A DNA stretch of 44,562 bases from Treponema sp. (GTDB lineage: Bacteria; Spirochaetota; Spirochaetia; Treponematales; Breznakiellaceae). The position numbers and the translations under genes are program-made. The stretch's first letter is position 1. Each line of letters begins with the position of its first letter. Under the pieces are notes generated by a model. The model saw only the letters and a list, made by a program, of their open reading frames with translations. It was not told where the DNA came from and did not search any database. Location of the stretch: assembly GCA_031279635.1 (NCBI GenBank), contig JAITIC010000183.1, positions 1 to 44,562 of the forward strand. The letters are read 5' to 3'. Of the stretch, positions 1 to 8,060 are shown piece by piece.

Positions 1-207
1 AGTTGGCTTGATATCGCCGAAATCGAACTGTCGGCACTTGCGGCTCAATGTCTCGGTACTCGCCGGATTCCAAGTATTGAGTCCCTCAACAAGGAATTGT
101 CCTCGTGGGAAGCACGGAAGAATGCCGGACAAAAGGGCGTTGATTGGCACTTTACTACCGACAACGCACGCACCAAACTAAAGCGGCTCTATCCAATAAT
201 TGTGTAG
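1..207 (+). pseudogene. IS630-family transposase, C-terminal fragment (runs off left edge)
   Basis: Frame 1 is open from the first base to a TAG at 205-207 and gives 68 residues. These match the end of IS630 DDE transposases as I know them: an AEIELSALAAQCL segment, then a RRIPSIESL segment, and an ending TTDNARTKLKRLYP. The catalytic part would lie to the left, outside the window, so I cannot tell whether the whole gene is intact. It differs from the IS630 copy at 949-1938, whose C-terminus is of another subtype. Confidence 0.75.
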
Positions 208-229
208 TTTTAGATGACACAGAGTACTA

Positions 230-358
230 GTCATGCTTCTCGTAGCCAAGATGACAGGTCAATTAAGCTTCCATGGTTCGCTTGATCAGCGCCTTGGTAA
301 GCTGTTTCATGATTCCCTGTGGCCCGTGGAAATCGTCCAGGCCGTGGTAGACACTGTC
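230..358 (-). pseudogene. IS256-family (Mutator) transposase N-terminal fragment with an in-frame stop
   Basis: Read on the minus strand this gives DSVYHGLDDFHGPQGIMKQ, then LTKALIKRTMEA, a TAA stop, and LTCHLGYEKHD before TAG. This is the conserved N-terminal block of IS256 transposases (GLLKQLTKAL..RALEAELTEHLGYEKHD). The TAA sits where the family has Glu. Only about 43 codons survive. The upstream (N-terminal) side is cut by the IS5-type remnant whose end starts near 354, so this gene was probably interrupted by that insertion. It cannot encode an active enzyme. Confidence 0.7.
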
Positions 359-941
359 AGAAAAGGAGTATTTTGAGAAATGCAATAAAGATAAAACCTA
401 AAAAGTTTATGTCCGATTTCTCATACCGAACTGCCAATCGACGGTTCTCTTTCAGTTTCCCACATATCCTCTCTATCAGTCCACGCTTCTTATACACCTC
501 TGGGGCGTAGACTATCTCTTCTTTCCGGTTCCTTCTCCCCGGTAGTACCGCCGTGTTATTGTCATCGTCGTGCTGTCTATTATGACTTCGTTCAATACTA
601 TCCCTTCTTCCTCCTGGAGGCGTAATAAAATCTTTGCCCATAATCCCCGTTTGCTTCCCCAGGAAAACCGGTCATAGAGCACATGCCAATAACCGTACTC
701 CTCAGGTAAATCCCGCCAGGGACAGCCGGTCCTCAGAATATATAGGATCCCGCACAATACCTGGTAATGGGATATTTTGGGCGGACGCCCTTTCCAGATG
801 TACGCCTCTTCAATGATGGGCAGAACCTTCCGGTTAAACTCTTCTTCACTTATCGGATACACGCGCTTGTTTTCCTCCATATGCCTTCCCCCCCGCCGGT
901 ATCCTACCATAAGTTGCCTTGTATTTCAACCTTTTCTACAG
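354..941 (-). mobile_element. Degenerate IS5-family (IS427-like) element with matching ends
   Basis: The two ends share a short inverted repeat: CTGTCAGAAAAGG at 354-366, and CCTTTTCTACAG at 930-941, which is its complement with one base missing. Between them is only a shortened IS5-type transposase. At about 590 bp the element is well below the 800-900 bp usual for this group. I saw no clear target duplication because neighbouring IS remnants abut both sides. Confidence 0.5.
357..880 (-). pseudogene. IS5/IS427-type transposase, internally deleted and frameshifted
   Basis: The first reading frame starts at the ATG at 880, after a GGGGGAAGG ribosome site. It carries the N-terminal domain of IS5-group transposases (CGILYILRTGCPWRDLPEEYG, then VIIDSTT with the first catalytic Asp) and stops at 512. 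The C-terminal part (LPGRRNRKEE, KKRGLIERICGKLKENRRLA) continues in another frame to a TGA at 357-359. IS427 elements normally join two frames by programmed frameshift. Here, however, the middle of the DDE domain, including the second catalytic Asp region (GDKGYDS in relatives), is missing, so the product should be inactive. Confidence 0.65.
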
Positions 942-948
942 CGCCTGG

Positions 949-1938
949 TGTTCTGTCCAAGACGAATACCAATATAGTAGACAAAAGAGCAAGAACATGA
1001 TACACCGGATACATGAAAAGTTTACTGCCCAACTTAGCGCCGGAAGACAAAATAATTATGGAAAAATTATTAGCATCCGGTACTATAGAGCGGTACGCCG
1101 CCGGTCAGCGAGGCGATAAAAAAACAGGTTTGTACAGCAGCGTGCACGGAAAGGCCGAAGGACGTGACCCATTGGAGTACCCACGCGCTGGCGAAACGCT
1201 TTTCGCCGGGCAAAAGCACGGAAAACAATATCCTGAGAGAACGGGGGATAAGACCGCACCTGGAAAAGGAGTTCCGGTTTAGTACTGACCGGTACTTTGC
1301 GGAAAAACAGACCGATGTGGTAGGATTGCATATGAATCCGTCTGACAACGCGATAGTTCTGTGTGTGGACGAGAAGTCGCAAATACAAGCATTGGAGAGA
1401 AGCGCCCCGTTGTTACCGCTCCTGCCGCATGTTCCGGCAGGACACAGCGCTGACTATTATCGGCACGGGACAACGACCCTGTTTGCGGCGCTGGATATGC
1501 TCACCGGAAACGTAAAAGAGGAATGCGTTTCAACGCATAACAGCACAGATTTCATCGGGTTTCTTAAAGAACTGGACAAAGAATGCAAACCGGGGAAGGA
1601 ACTGCACATCATAGTTGATAAGTACTCTGCGCATAAGTCGAAAGAAACGAAGAAGTATCTTGAGGGAAAGACTAAACGGTTTATGTTGCATTTTATACCG
1701 ACCCATTCATCGTGGTGTAACATGGTAGAACGGTGGTTTGGGGAACTGACGAATAAAAGGATACGGCGGGAGAGTTGGGAATCGGTAAAGCAATTAATAG
1801 CGGCGATAAGGAGCTATATTGAGAGTTGGAACCAGTCGAGCCGGGTGTTCAAATGGACGAAACCGGCCGATACAATCCTTGCCTCCATTGCTAAAGTGAA
1901 GGAAAGTTATAATGTCGTCTAATGTCTTGGACAAGACA
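949..1938 (+). mobile_element. IS630-family insertion sequence with terminal inverted repeats
   Basis: The left end TGTTCTGTCCAAGAC (949-963) matches the complement of the right end GTCTTGGACAAGACA (1924-1938) at 13 of 15 positions. The transposase stop codon TAA (1920-1922) abuts the right repeat. The right end is also self-complementary, with 9-bp arms around GA at 1921-1940. IS630 elements insert at TA; the flanks have diverged too far here to show a clean duplication. The transposase inside is broken, so this copy is not autonomous. Confidence 0.65.
1013..1922 (+). pseudogene. IS630-family transposase, DDE domain intact, N-terminal DNA-binding part deleted and frameshifted
   Basis: The frame from 1013 begins like IS630 proteins (LAPEDKIIMEKLLASGTIER) but is out of register with the rest. 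From about 1113 the other frame takes over, running through VTHWSTHALAK, the strand VLCVDEKSQIQALER (first Asp), HIIVDKYSAHKS (second Asp) and SSWCNMVERWFGELT (Glu), to TAA at 1922. Roughly 60-70 residues, containing most of the helix-turn-helix, appear to be missing at the junction. The track ORF starting at GTG 1164 is just the surviving catalytic part. It sits inside matching inverted repeats. Confidence 0.75.
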
Positions 1939-1941
1939 TTA

Positions 1942-2364
1942 GATATTGTTGCCTACCGTTTGCTCAACGATATAAGCCATAACATCCTCCCATGTAGTTG
2001 TATATATTATAACTACAAAGAAAGGAACTGTCGGTGTCCAAAAAGAGCAAAAGAGTGAAAAAACGCTTTTTTCGGGGCGATACAAGGAACTGGAGATGAT
2101 TTTGACTGGTTTTTGGCGGGAATTCGAATATCCATCGGACGCTAAACCGGAACTCCGCCTTTTGCGGGGCGGCGCTCCCCACTGTCAACAAGCTAATGGA
2201 ATTGGCACATCCCCATCAACAGTTTAATTTGTGATTGTAATGGAAATGTGGTTTTTCAAGAACTTAACCACGAAGGGCAAAGGACACGAAGGAAAGAGAA
2301 AAAAATTACTGACCCCCCTTGTGTTCTTTGTGGTTAGAATTTCCGTTAATTCGAGGAGAAATGA
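1942..2364. other. 423-bp gap between the IS graveyard and folD
   Basis: I see no convincing gene. The ORF at 1964-2191 (-) resembles nothing I know and has no ribosome site. The gap holds an A/T-rich near-palindrome with GTAGTT and AACTAC arms around 1993-2016. It also holds an imperfect inverted repeat (about 2262-2335) built from ACCACGAAGG/ACACGAAGG-type units, described separately. Confidence 0.5.
2262..2335 (+). repeat. ACCACGAAGG-type intergenic repeat, left copy
   Basis: The left arm TTAACCACGAAGGGCAAAGG continues as ACACGAAGGAAAGAG. The right arm CCTTGTGTTCTTTGTGG followed by TTAG is its imperfect complement, so the RNA could fold into a long hairpin just upstream of folD. Short repeats of this AACCACGAAGGACACGAAG type turn up between genes in many bacterial genomes. 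A diverged copy in the opposite orientation lies at about 26,749-26,818, just beyond the other end of the catabolic island. Confidence 0.45.
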
Positions 2365-3216
2365 ATGGCACAGATACTGAAAGGTAAGGAAGTAGTTGAC
2401 TCCCTTGTGGCAGGCATGAAAAAAGACGTGGAGACGCTCAAGGCTAAAGGCATTGTCCCTGCCTTGGGGATAATCCGCGTGGGAGAACGGGCCGACGATA
2501 TTTCCTACGAAAAGGGCGTAACAAAAAGATGTGATACGGCGGGCGTGGTGGTAAAACAATATGTACTGCCCGTGGACGCTCCGCAGCGGCAATTACTGGA
2601 CGTTATAAATACGGTAAACATCGACAAGAATGTCCACGGCGTACTGCTCTTCCGGCCCCTGCCCAAACACATTGACAGCAACGCGATACGCGCTGCGCTC
2701 CTGCCCGCGAAGGACGTCGACGGCATTACCGACGGTTCCCTTGCGGGGGTGTTTGCCAACACCGGCCTGGGCTTTCCGCCCTGTACCGCCGAGGCCTGCA
2801 TGACCGTGCTCGCCCATTACGGCATCGACATTACCGGCAGGCGCGTAACGGTGGTGGGGCGCAGCCTTGTAATCGGCCGCCCCGTGGCAATGATGCTTAT
2901 GCACAAAAACGCCACGATTACCATTTGCCATACAAGGACAAAGGATCTGCCGTCTGTTGTACGCGAAGGTGAAATTGTAATTGCCGCGGCGGGGCAAAGC
3001 GAATTTCTTACCGGAGATTTCTTCAGGGAAGGGCAGATCGTAATTGACGTGGGTATTCATGTAAAAAGTGACGGCTCTCTTTGCGGCGATGTAAAATTCG
3101 CCGAAGCCGAACCCATTGTAAAAGCGATTACGCCCGTGCCAGGCGGCGTCGGCGGCGTTACAACCTGCGTTACTATTAAACATGTAATAGAAGCGGCGAA
3201 GAAGGCGGCCGTTTAA
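2365..3216 (+). CDS. folD: FolD-family methylenetetrahydrofolate dehydrogenase, probably lacking cyclohydrolase activity
   Basis: 283 aa, the usual FolD length, starting at an ATG after a GAGGAG ribosome site. Family members interconvert 5,10-methylene-THF, 5,10-methenyl-THF and 10-formyl-THF in the cytoplasm. Visible landmarks are AKDVDGITDG (the conserved Asp of the active site), the NAD(P)-binding VVGRSLVIGRPVAMML, and ITPVPGGVGGVTT near the end. Aligned by eye to E. coli FolD, the active-site Tyr is kept (Y48) but the Lys four residues on (K54 in E. coli) is Val. The Gln before PLP (Q98 in E. coli) is Phe. Those two residues drive the cyclohydrolase step, so I expect a dehydrogenase-only enzyme working with a separate cyclohydrolase such as FchA. 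larA follows on the same strand 92 bp downstream. Confidence 0.88.
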   Translation: MAQILKGKEVVDSLVAGMKKDVETLKAKGIVPALGIIRVGERADDISYEKGVTKRCDTAGVVVKQYVLPVDAPQRQLLDVINTVNIDKNVHGVLLFRPLPKHIDSNAIRAALLPAKDVDGITDGSLAGVFANTGLGFPPCTAEACMTVLAHYGIDITGRRVTVVGRSLVIGRPVAMMLMHKNATITICHTRTKDLPSVVREGEIVIAAAGQSEFLTGDFFREGQIVIDVGIHVKSDGSLCGDVKFAEAEPIVKAITPVPGGVGGVTTCVTIKHVIEAAKKAAV

Positions 3217-3282
3217 GTTAATGGTAATCGTAGACGTTGTATGGAAGAGAGAAACAACCGCACATACGACTAGAAATTTATA

Positions 3283-3294
3283 ATCACCGGTGAT
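3283..3294. promoter_or_regulatory. 12-bp perfect palindrome upstream of the larA-like gene
   Basis: ATCACCGGTGAT lies 15 bp before the ATG of the larA-family gene. It could be a regulator site or chance. No clear Shine-Dalgarno sequence precedes that ATG, so a role in expression is possible but unproven. Confidence 0.25.
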
Positions 3295-3308
3295 ACAATC
3301 AGCAAAGT

Positions 3309-4595
3309 ATGAAAGTAACACTCCCTTATCTCAACACTACTTTTCCCCTGGAATTTCCCGATGAGAATCTCCTTGCGATAGCCGAACCCAACGCGTTTAA
3401 CGCATCGGGAAGTACCGAAGAAATACTTGCCGAAGCTTTTGCCTATACCACGGGAGAGGGAAAGGGCACGGGGCAAAGCCTGGATGCATTTCTTTCGGGA
3501 TGCGAAAAACTTCTTATACTGGTTAATGATGCTACAAGGCCTACACCGACAGAAACCATACTTAAAAGCCTTCTACCGGCCATAAAAGCCGCGGGTATTG
3601 ATTGGAAGAACTGCACGATCCTGGTGGCTGCGGGCGCTCATCGAAAACCTTCCGAAGAAGAATACAGGCAGATATTGGGCATTTATTATAACTCCCTGCG
3701 GAACAGTTGTATTGCCCATGACGCCCGCAATGACGCCGAAATGCTTGACCTTGGAAGTACCAGAAACGGAACTCCGATTTTATTGAACAAGCGCCTTTTT
3801 GAAGCCGACCGCATCATTGTTACAGGCAGTGTAGAGCCTCATTATTTTGCAGGCTTTACCGGCGGCCGCAAAGCCTTTCTCCCGGGAATCGCCGCCTACA
3901 GAACTATTCAGGAAAATCATAAACAGGCATTGTCCCCCGCGGCCCGCTCCCTTGCCCTGGAAGGCAATCCGGTTCATGAAGACATGATGGACGTCCTTCC
4001 CCTGATCAAGGCGCCGGTTTTTTCAATTATGACGGTGCTTGATAAAGATCAGGGAGTGGCGGCCGCAACAGCGGGGGACCTTATAGGTTCCTTTTTGGGG
4101 GCGGTTGATGTTGCGAAGAAAATTTTTAGTGTTTCCGTGCCGGCAAAGGCGGACATTGTGGTATCAGTTGCAAAGTTTCCCATGGACATCGATCTTTACC
4201 AGTCCCAAAAAGCCATTGATAACGGCGCCGCCGCTCTGAAAGACGGCGGAACTCTTATACTGGTTTCTTCCTGCCGCGACGGCATAGGGGATGAGGCCTA
4301 CGCCAACTTGCTCTCTTCCGCTTCAAGCCCGGCGGACGCACTGGCCAAAATCCGCGAAGGCTATAAGCTGGGGTACCATAAGGCTGCCAAGATGGCGGCT
4401 GTTTCCGAACGCGCCGTTATAAGCGCAGTGTCTGAACTGAGTGAGGAACGCCTTAAGAGCATGTTTATCCACAAAGAAAAGACGCCCCAGGCTGCTCTCG
4501 ATGAAGCCTTCCGGCGGGCAAGGGCAGGAGGCGTAGCGGTTCCGCGGATAACGATACTGCCTGACGGCTGTGTGACAGTGCCTGATCCTTCCTGA
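3309..4595 (+). CDS. larA: LarA-family nickel-pincer racemase/epimerase
   Basis: 428 aa, the normal size for LarA, which racemises lactate with a covalently bound nickel-pincer nucleotide; related enzymes act on other 2-hydroxyacids. The motifs are in order: DATRPTP (residues 74-80), GAHRKPS with H111, then EPHYFAGFTGGRKA with H178 and K188, and H204. The H-x9-K and K-x15-H spacings equal those of LarA H174/K184/H200, so the cofactor lysine and metal ligands are present. No larB, larC or larE maturation genes are in the window. The gene converges on the E3 gene of TU2 with a 10-bp gap. A role in converting a 2-hydroxyacid made by the neighbouring pathway is inference; the true substrate may not be lactate. 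Confidence 0.85.
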   Translation: MKVTLPYLNTTFPLEFPDENLLAIAEPNAFNASGSTEEILAEAFAYTTGEGKGTGQSLDAFLSGCEKLLILVNDATRPTPTETILKSLLPAIKAAGIDWKNCTILVAAGAHRKPSEEEYRQILGIYYNSLRNSCIAHDARNDAEMLDLGSTRNGTPILLNKRLFEADRIIVTGSVEPHYFAGFTGGRKAFLPGIAAYRTIQENHKQALSPAARSLALEGNPVHEDMMDVLPLIKAPVFSIMTVLDKDQGVAAATAGDLIGSFLGAVDVAKKIFSVSVPAKADIVVSVAKFPMDIDLYQSQKAIDNGAAALKDGGTLILVSSCRDGIGDEAYANLLSSASSPADALAKIREGYKLGYHKAAKMAAVSERAVISAVSELSEERLKSMFIHKEKTPQAALDEAFRRARAGGVAVPRITILPDGCVTVPDPS

Positions 4596-4605
4596 ACGCC
4601 AATCC

Positions 4606-6009
4606 TTACATCTTATGACAGCAAAGCCCTTCCACATCGTGGGCGGCTTCCATGATCATCTCATTTATAGTGGGATGGGCATGAATAGTGTCGGCCAATT
4701 CTTCGATGGTGGCTTCCGCCCGCATGGCGGCGGCGATTTCACCTATCAAGTCGGTGGCTCTGGGGGCCATGATATGGGCGCCCAGTATTTCTCCTGTCTC
4801 ACTATGGGTGAGAATTTTTACAAAACCCTCAGTGGAATTCATGATGATGGAACGGCCGTTGGCAATGGCGGGGAAACTGCCTGTTTTGCAGGGCAATCCA
4901 GCGGCCTTGACTGCAGATTCAGTCATGCCTACAGAGGCGATTTCCGGATTGGTATATACACAGGCCGGAATAATATCGTAGTGCATCTTTATATTCTTGC
5001 CGGCTATATTCGAGGCGGCAGCCATACCTTGGGCGCCGGCGACATGGGCAAGCTGCACTTTTCCGGTGATGTCTCCTATGGCATATATATTTGGTACATT
5101 GGTGCGCAGGTATTCATCCACCGTAACAAAACCTTTGACCGCTGTTACACCGGCCGTTTCAAGTCCCAGGTTTTTTGTTACCGGCCTGCGGCCTGCAGCC
5201 ATTATTACAATAGCCCCTGAAGCTTCCTGTTTGCCGCCGCCCTCTTCGTAAGTACAGGTCAGAAAGGAACCCGAAGTTTTAATATCACACAGTTTTGCCG
5301 GGGTGTGAATTGCTACTCCCCGTTTTTTTAAGATCTTGTTCATGGTATCACAAACACTGTCATCCATGCCGTTGAGGATCTTCGGCAGCATTTCTACTAT
5401 TGTAACTTTTTTCCCCAGAGAGGATAGCAGGGCAGCAAATTCAATGCCGACAACTCCGCCGCCAATTATTACTACGGAGTCGGGGATTTCCTTAAGGGCG
5501 AGGAAGGCATCGGAATTGATCACACCGGGAAGATCGGAACCGGGTACCGGAATGGAAACAGGCTCTGACCCTGTTGCTAAAACAATGGAAGCGGACGCAT
5601 ATTCAGAAGCGGAATTACCGCCTGTAGAGGGCGTAACGCTGAATGTTGTGGGACCGGTCAACGCTGCCGTTCCCTGTATCAAGGTGATCTTCCGGCCTTT
5701 TATAAGGCCTTCAATCCCTTTGCGCAGTCTGGTAATGATCATGTCCTTGCGGTTTGCAAGGGCGGCATAATCGACAGTAATACTGTTTGTAACAAGCCCC
5801 AGTTCTTTACCATGATTTGCAACTTCATCATAGAGTTCCGCCGTATGGAGCAGGGCTTTGGTGGGGATACAGCCCCGGTTAAGGCATGTTCCCCCCAGTT
5901 CACGGTTTTCGACCAGGGCGGTCTTAAGGCCAAGCTGGGCGCAGCGTATAGCACAGATATAACCGCCGGGGCCGCCCCCTATTACTGCCGCCTGAAAAGT
6001 TTCAGTCAT
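4606..6009 (-). CDS. lpdA: Dihydrolipoyl dehydrogenase (E3)
   Basis: 467 aa flavoprotein that reoxidises the E2 lipoyl arm with NAD+. Visible are an N-terminal FAD-binding GGGPGGYICA, the redox disulfide GGTCLNRGCIPTK (C42, C47), a second nucleotide-binding VVIIGGGVVGIEFA, the FAD motif YAIGDITG, and the C-terminal HAHPTINE His/Glu pair. There is no extra N-terminal lipoyl domain. It is the last gene of TU2; its ATG overlaps the end of sucD by 8 bp. Position and order point to a dedicated E3 for the E1/E2 genes of the same operon. Confidence 0.95.
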   Translation of the reverse strand: MTETFQAAVIGGGPGGYICAIRCAQLGLKTALVENRELGGTCLNRGCIPTKALLHTAELYDEVANHGKELGLVTNSITVDYAALANRKDMIITRLRKGIEGLIKGRKITLIQGTAALTGPTTFSVTPSTGGNSASEYASASIVLATGSEPVSIPVPGSDLPGVINSDAFLALKEIPDSVVIIGGGVVGIEFAALLSSLGKKVTIVEMLPKILNGMDDSVCDTMNKILKKRGVAIHTPAKLCDIKTSGSFLTCTYEEGGGKQEASGAIVIMAAGRRPVTKNLGLETAGVTAVKGFVTVDEYLRTNVPNIYAIGDITGKVQLAHVAGAQGMAAASNIAGKNIKMHYDIIPACVYTNPEIASVGMTESAVKAAGLPCKTGSFPAIANGRSIIMNSTEGFVKILTHSETGEILGAHIMAPRATDLIGEIAAAMRAEATIEELADTIHAHPTINEMIMEAAHDVEGLCCHKM

Positions 6010-6901
6010 GGACTACCTCTTTAAGGATTTCAACAATATGTATGGTGCTTTCAGCAATATGTACCCCCGCCGCACGAAGGGCTTTTTCTTTGTTCTCCGC
6101 GCTGCCCTCTCCGCCGGCGCCTACGATAGCTCCGGCGTGGCCCATATTTTTTCCCTTGGGCGCATTCTTGCCTGCAATAAGGGCAATAACAGGTTTCGTC
6201 ACATGCTTTTTGATATATTCGGCGGCAATTTCTTCTTCACTGCCTCCAATCTCACCGATAAGGACGATGTATTTTGTTTCGGGATCTGCCTGAAAATCGG
6301 GAAGAATGTCTGCAAAAGCGGAACCCGGGATCATGTCGCCCCCTACGCCAATGCAGGTGGATTGTCCTATGCCGCAGGCAGTCATCATCATCACTGTTTC
6401 GTAACAGTTGGTGGCGCTCCTGGACATTACCCCCACAGGGCCGGGTGTGTAATATTTGTGAGCCATAAAACCGGCCTTGCATTTTCCCGGAGAGATGATG
6501 CCAAAACTATTGGGACCGAAAAGCCGGAGTCCCTTCTGCTTGGTTACATAGTAGCACTTCATCATTTCGTGGACCGGTGTATGTTCAGAGATAGTCATGA
6601 TCACAGGAATTCCCGCATCCGCCGCTTCATAAACCCCGGCGGGGGTAAATTTAGCGGGCACAAAGATCACGGTTGCATTGCAATTTGTTTTTTCCGCCGC
6701 TTCCCGAACGGTATTGAAAACCGGTACTGAAACAGTTTTTCCCTTGATGTCAAAATTGACATTCTGGCCGCCCTTGCCGGGAGTAACTCCTGCTACAACT
6801 TTTGTGCCGTATTCAAGCATGGTCTGGGTGTGAAAATTTCCTTCACGGCCTGTAATGCCCTGTACAAGGAGTCTTGTGTTTTCATCAATAATAATACTCA
6901 T
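6002..6901 (-). CDS. sucD: Succinyl-CoA synthetase-type acyl-CoA ligase, alpha subunit
   Basis: 299 aa, the normal length. With SucC it converts an acyl-CoA plus ADP or GDP and phosphate into the acid, CoA and ATP or GTP. The N-terminal CoA-binding Rossmann fold (LLVQGITGREGNFHTQ) is present. So are the phosphorylated His in GHAGAIVGAGG (H255) and the GEIGG power helix (215-220). One motif differs: the usual SRSGTLTYE reads SRSATNCYE here, next to the phosphate and CoA site, hinting at an acid other than succinate (inference). It follows sucC with a 1-bp gap. Confidence 0.9.
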   Translation of the reverse strand: MSIIIDENTRLLVQGITGREGNFHTQTMLEYGTKVVAGVTPGKGGQNVNFDIKGKTVSVPVFNTVREAAEKTNCNATVIFVPAKFTPAGVYEAADAGIPVIMTISEHTPVHEMMKCYYVTKQKGLRLFGPNSFGIISPGKCKAGFMAHKYYTPGPVGVMSRSATNCYETVMMMTACGIGQSTCIGVGGDMIPGSAFADILPDFQADPETKYIVLIGEIGGSEEEIAAEYIKKHVTKPVIALIAGKNAPKGKNMGHAGAIVGAGGEGSAENKEKALRAAGVHIAESTIHIVEILKEVVHD

Positions 6902-6902
6902 C

Positions 6903-8060
6903 TCAAGCTCCCTTTCTGATCCGGTAAATGGTATCCACTGAATTGGGAATACCTTCGGCTATGGTGATGGGAAGACCCGATTCGGCAACAATTTTTGCGG
7001 CCTCGTCTTTGTTGGTTCCTTCCATACGGAGTATCAGATTTTTCCCGGATGCTTCTTTTTTTGACATGGCAAGGCAGGCGCCTTTGGCGACTTCATCGCA
7101 ACGGGTAATGCCGCCGAAAATGCAGATGAAGACCGTGTCGATTTGAGAACGGCCAAGCATAATGCGCACTGCCTCCGCAATACGTTCAGAAGTTGCGCCG
7201 CCGCCCAGATCCAGGGCCGCATGAATCTTCATTCCTTTTTTTGAGATAAGATCAATACAGCTCATGAGCATACCTGAACCGTTGGACATAACGCCAATGG
7301 CGCCGCTTTCATCAATAGGAATAAAAAGGAAGTTGACCTTTTTGGCCTCAATGACCTGGGGATCTTCCTGGAGTTTATCCCTAAAGGCAGTGATATCAGG
7401 CAGAAGGGGCAAGGCGTTGTCGTCCACTTCCACCTTACCGTCCAGGGCGGTTAATCTGCCGTTTTCGTCGACAGCCAGGGGGTTAATTTCAACCAGCATG
7501 GTATAATAGTCAAAAAACATGCGGTACAGTTTTTCTACCATTTCTTTAAGCTGATGTTTGTACTGTTTATCAGCGCCGGTTTTATCCAGGGCATAATTAA
7601 TCACATAATCCTGAACTCCCCTTAAAGGATCCAAGGGAACCTTGGCTATTTTTTCCGGGCTGGTTCTGGCAGTTTCTTCGATATCCATGCCGCCTACGGG
7701 GGAAAAAATCAGAAGAGGCGCTTTGGAGCAGCGATCCAGCATAATTGAAAGATACCATTCGGTTTTGATATCCTTTTTTTCAAGCACCAAAAGTTCATTG
7801 GCCTTATGCCCCCGTATATCCATGCCGAGCATTTCTCCGCAGAGTTTGGCGGCTTCTTCAACCGTATCGGCGAATTTGACGCCCCCGGCCTTGCCCCTGC
7901 CCCCAATCTGAACCTGGGCCTTTATAACCACGGGAAAATGTAATCCCGCATTTTTAATCTTTTCCGCTGCTCCCTCCTTAGCGTCAATGACGATGCCCTT
8001 TTGAATTGGAACAGCGTATTTATCCATTACGGCCATGGCCTGGTATTCCAGCAGTTTCAT
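6903..8060 (-). CDS. sucC: Succinyl-CoA synthetase-type acyl-CoA ligase, beta subunit
   Basis: 385 aa ATP-grasp subunit; it binds the nucleotide and, with SucD, drives substrate-level phosphorylation. Typical features are EYQAMAVMDKYAVP at the start, the KAQVQIGGRGKAGGVK nucleotide loop (about 47-62), MLVEINPLAV, LDGKVEVDDNA and the CoA-ligase motif FGGITRCDEVAKG. Its ATG overlaps the stop of the aldehyde dehydrogenase gene by 4 bp, so the two are probably translationally coupled. In a fermentative spirochete with no other TCA genes in view, it more likely recovers energy from the acyl-CoA made by this operon than serves a TCA cycle. Confidence 0.92.
   Translation of the reverse strand: MKLLEYQAMAVMDKYAVPIQKGIVIDAKEGAAEKIKNAGLHFPVVIKAQVQIGGRGKAGGVKFADTVEEAAKLCGEMLGMDIRGHKANELLVLEKKDIKTEWYLSIMLDRCSKAPLLIFSPVGGMDIEETARTSPEKIAKVPLDPLRGVQDYVINYALDKTGADKQYKHQLKEMVEKLYRMFFDYYTMLVEINPLAVDENGRLTALDGKVEVDDNALPLLPDITAFRDKLQEDPQVIEAKKVNFLFIPIDESGAIGVMSNGSGMLMSCIDLISKKGMKIHAALDLGGGATSERIAEAVRIMLGRSQIDTVFICIFGGITRCDEVAKGACLAMSKKEASGKNLILRMEGTNKDEAAKIVAESGLPITIAEGIPNSVDTIYRIRKGA

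Noticed and set aside
1964-2191. 75-aa minus-strand ORF in the gap before folD
   Set aside because: No ribosome site, no recognisable family, and low-complexity character; treated as noncoding.
6008-6730. 240-aa plus-strand ORF opposite sucD
   Set aside because: Shadow of sucD with no sensible domain pattern.
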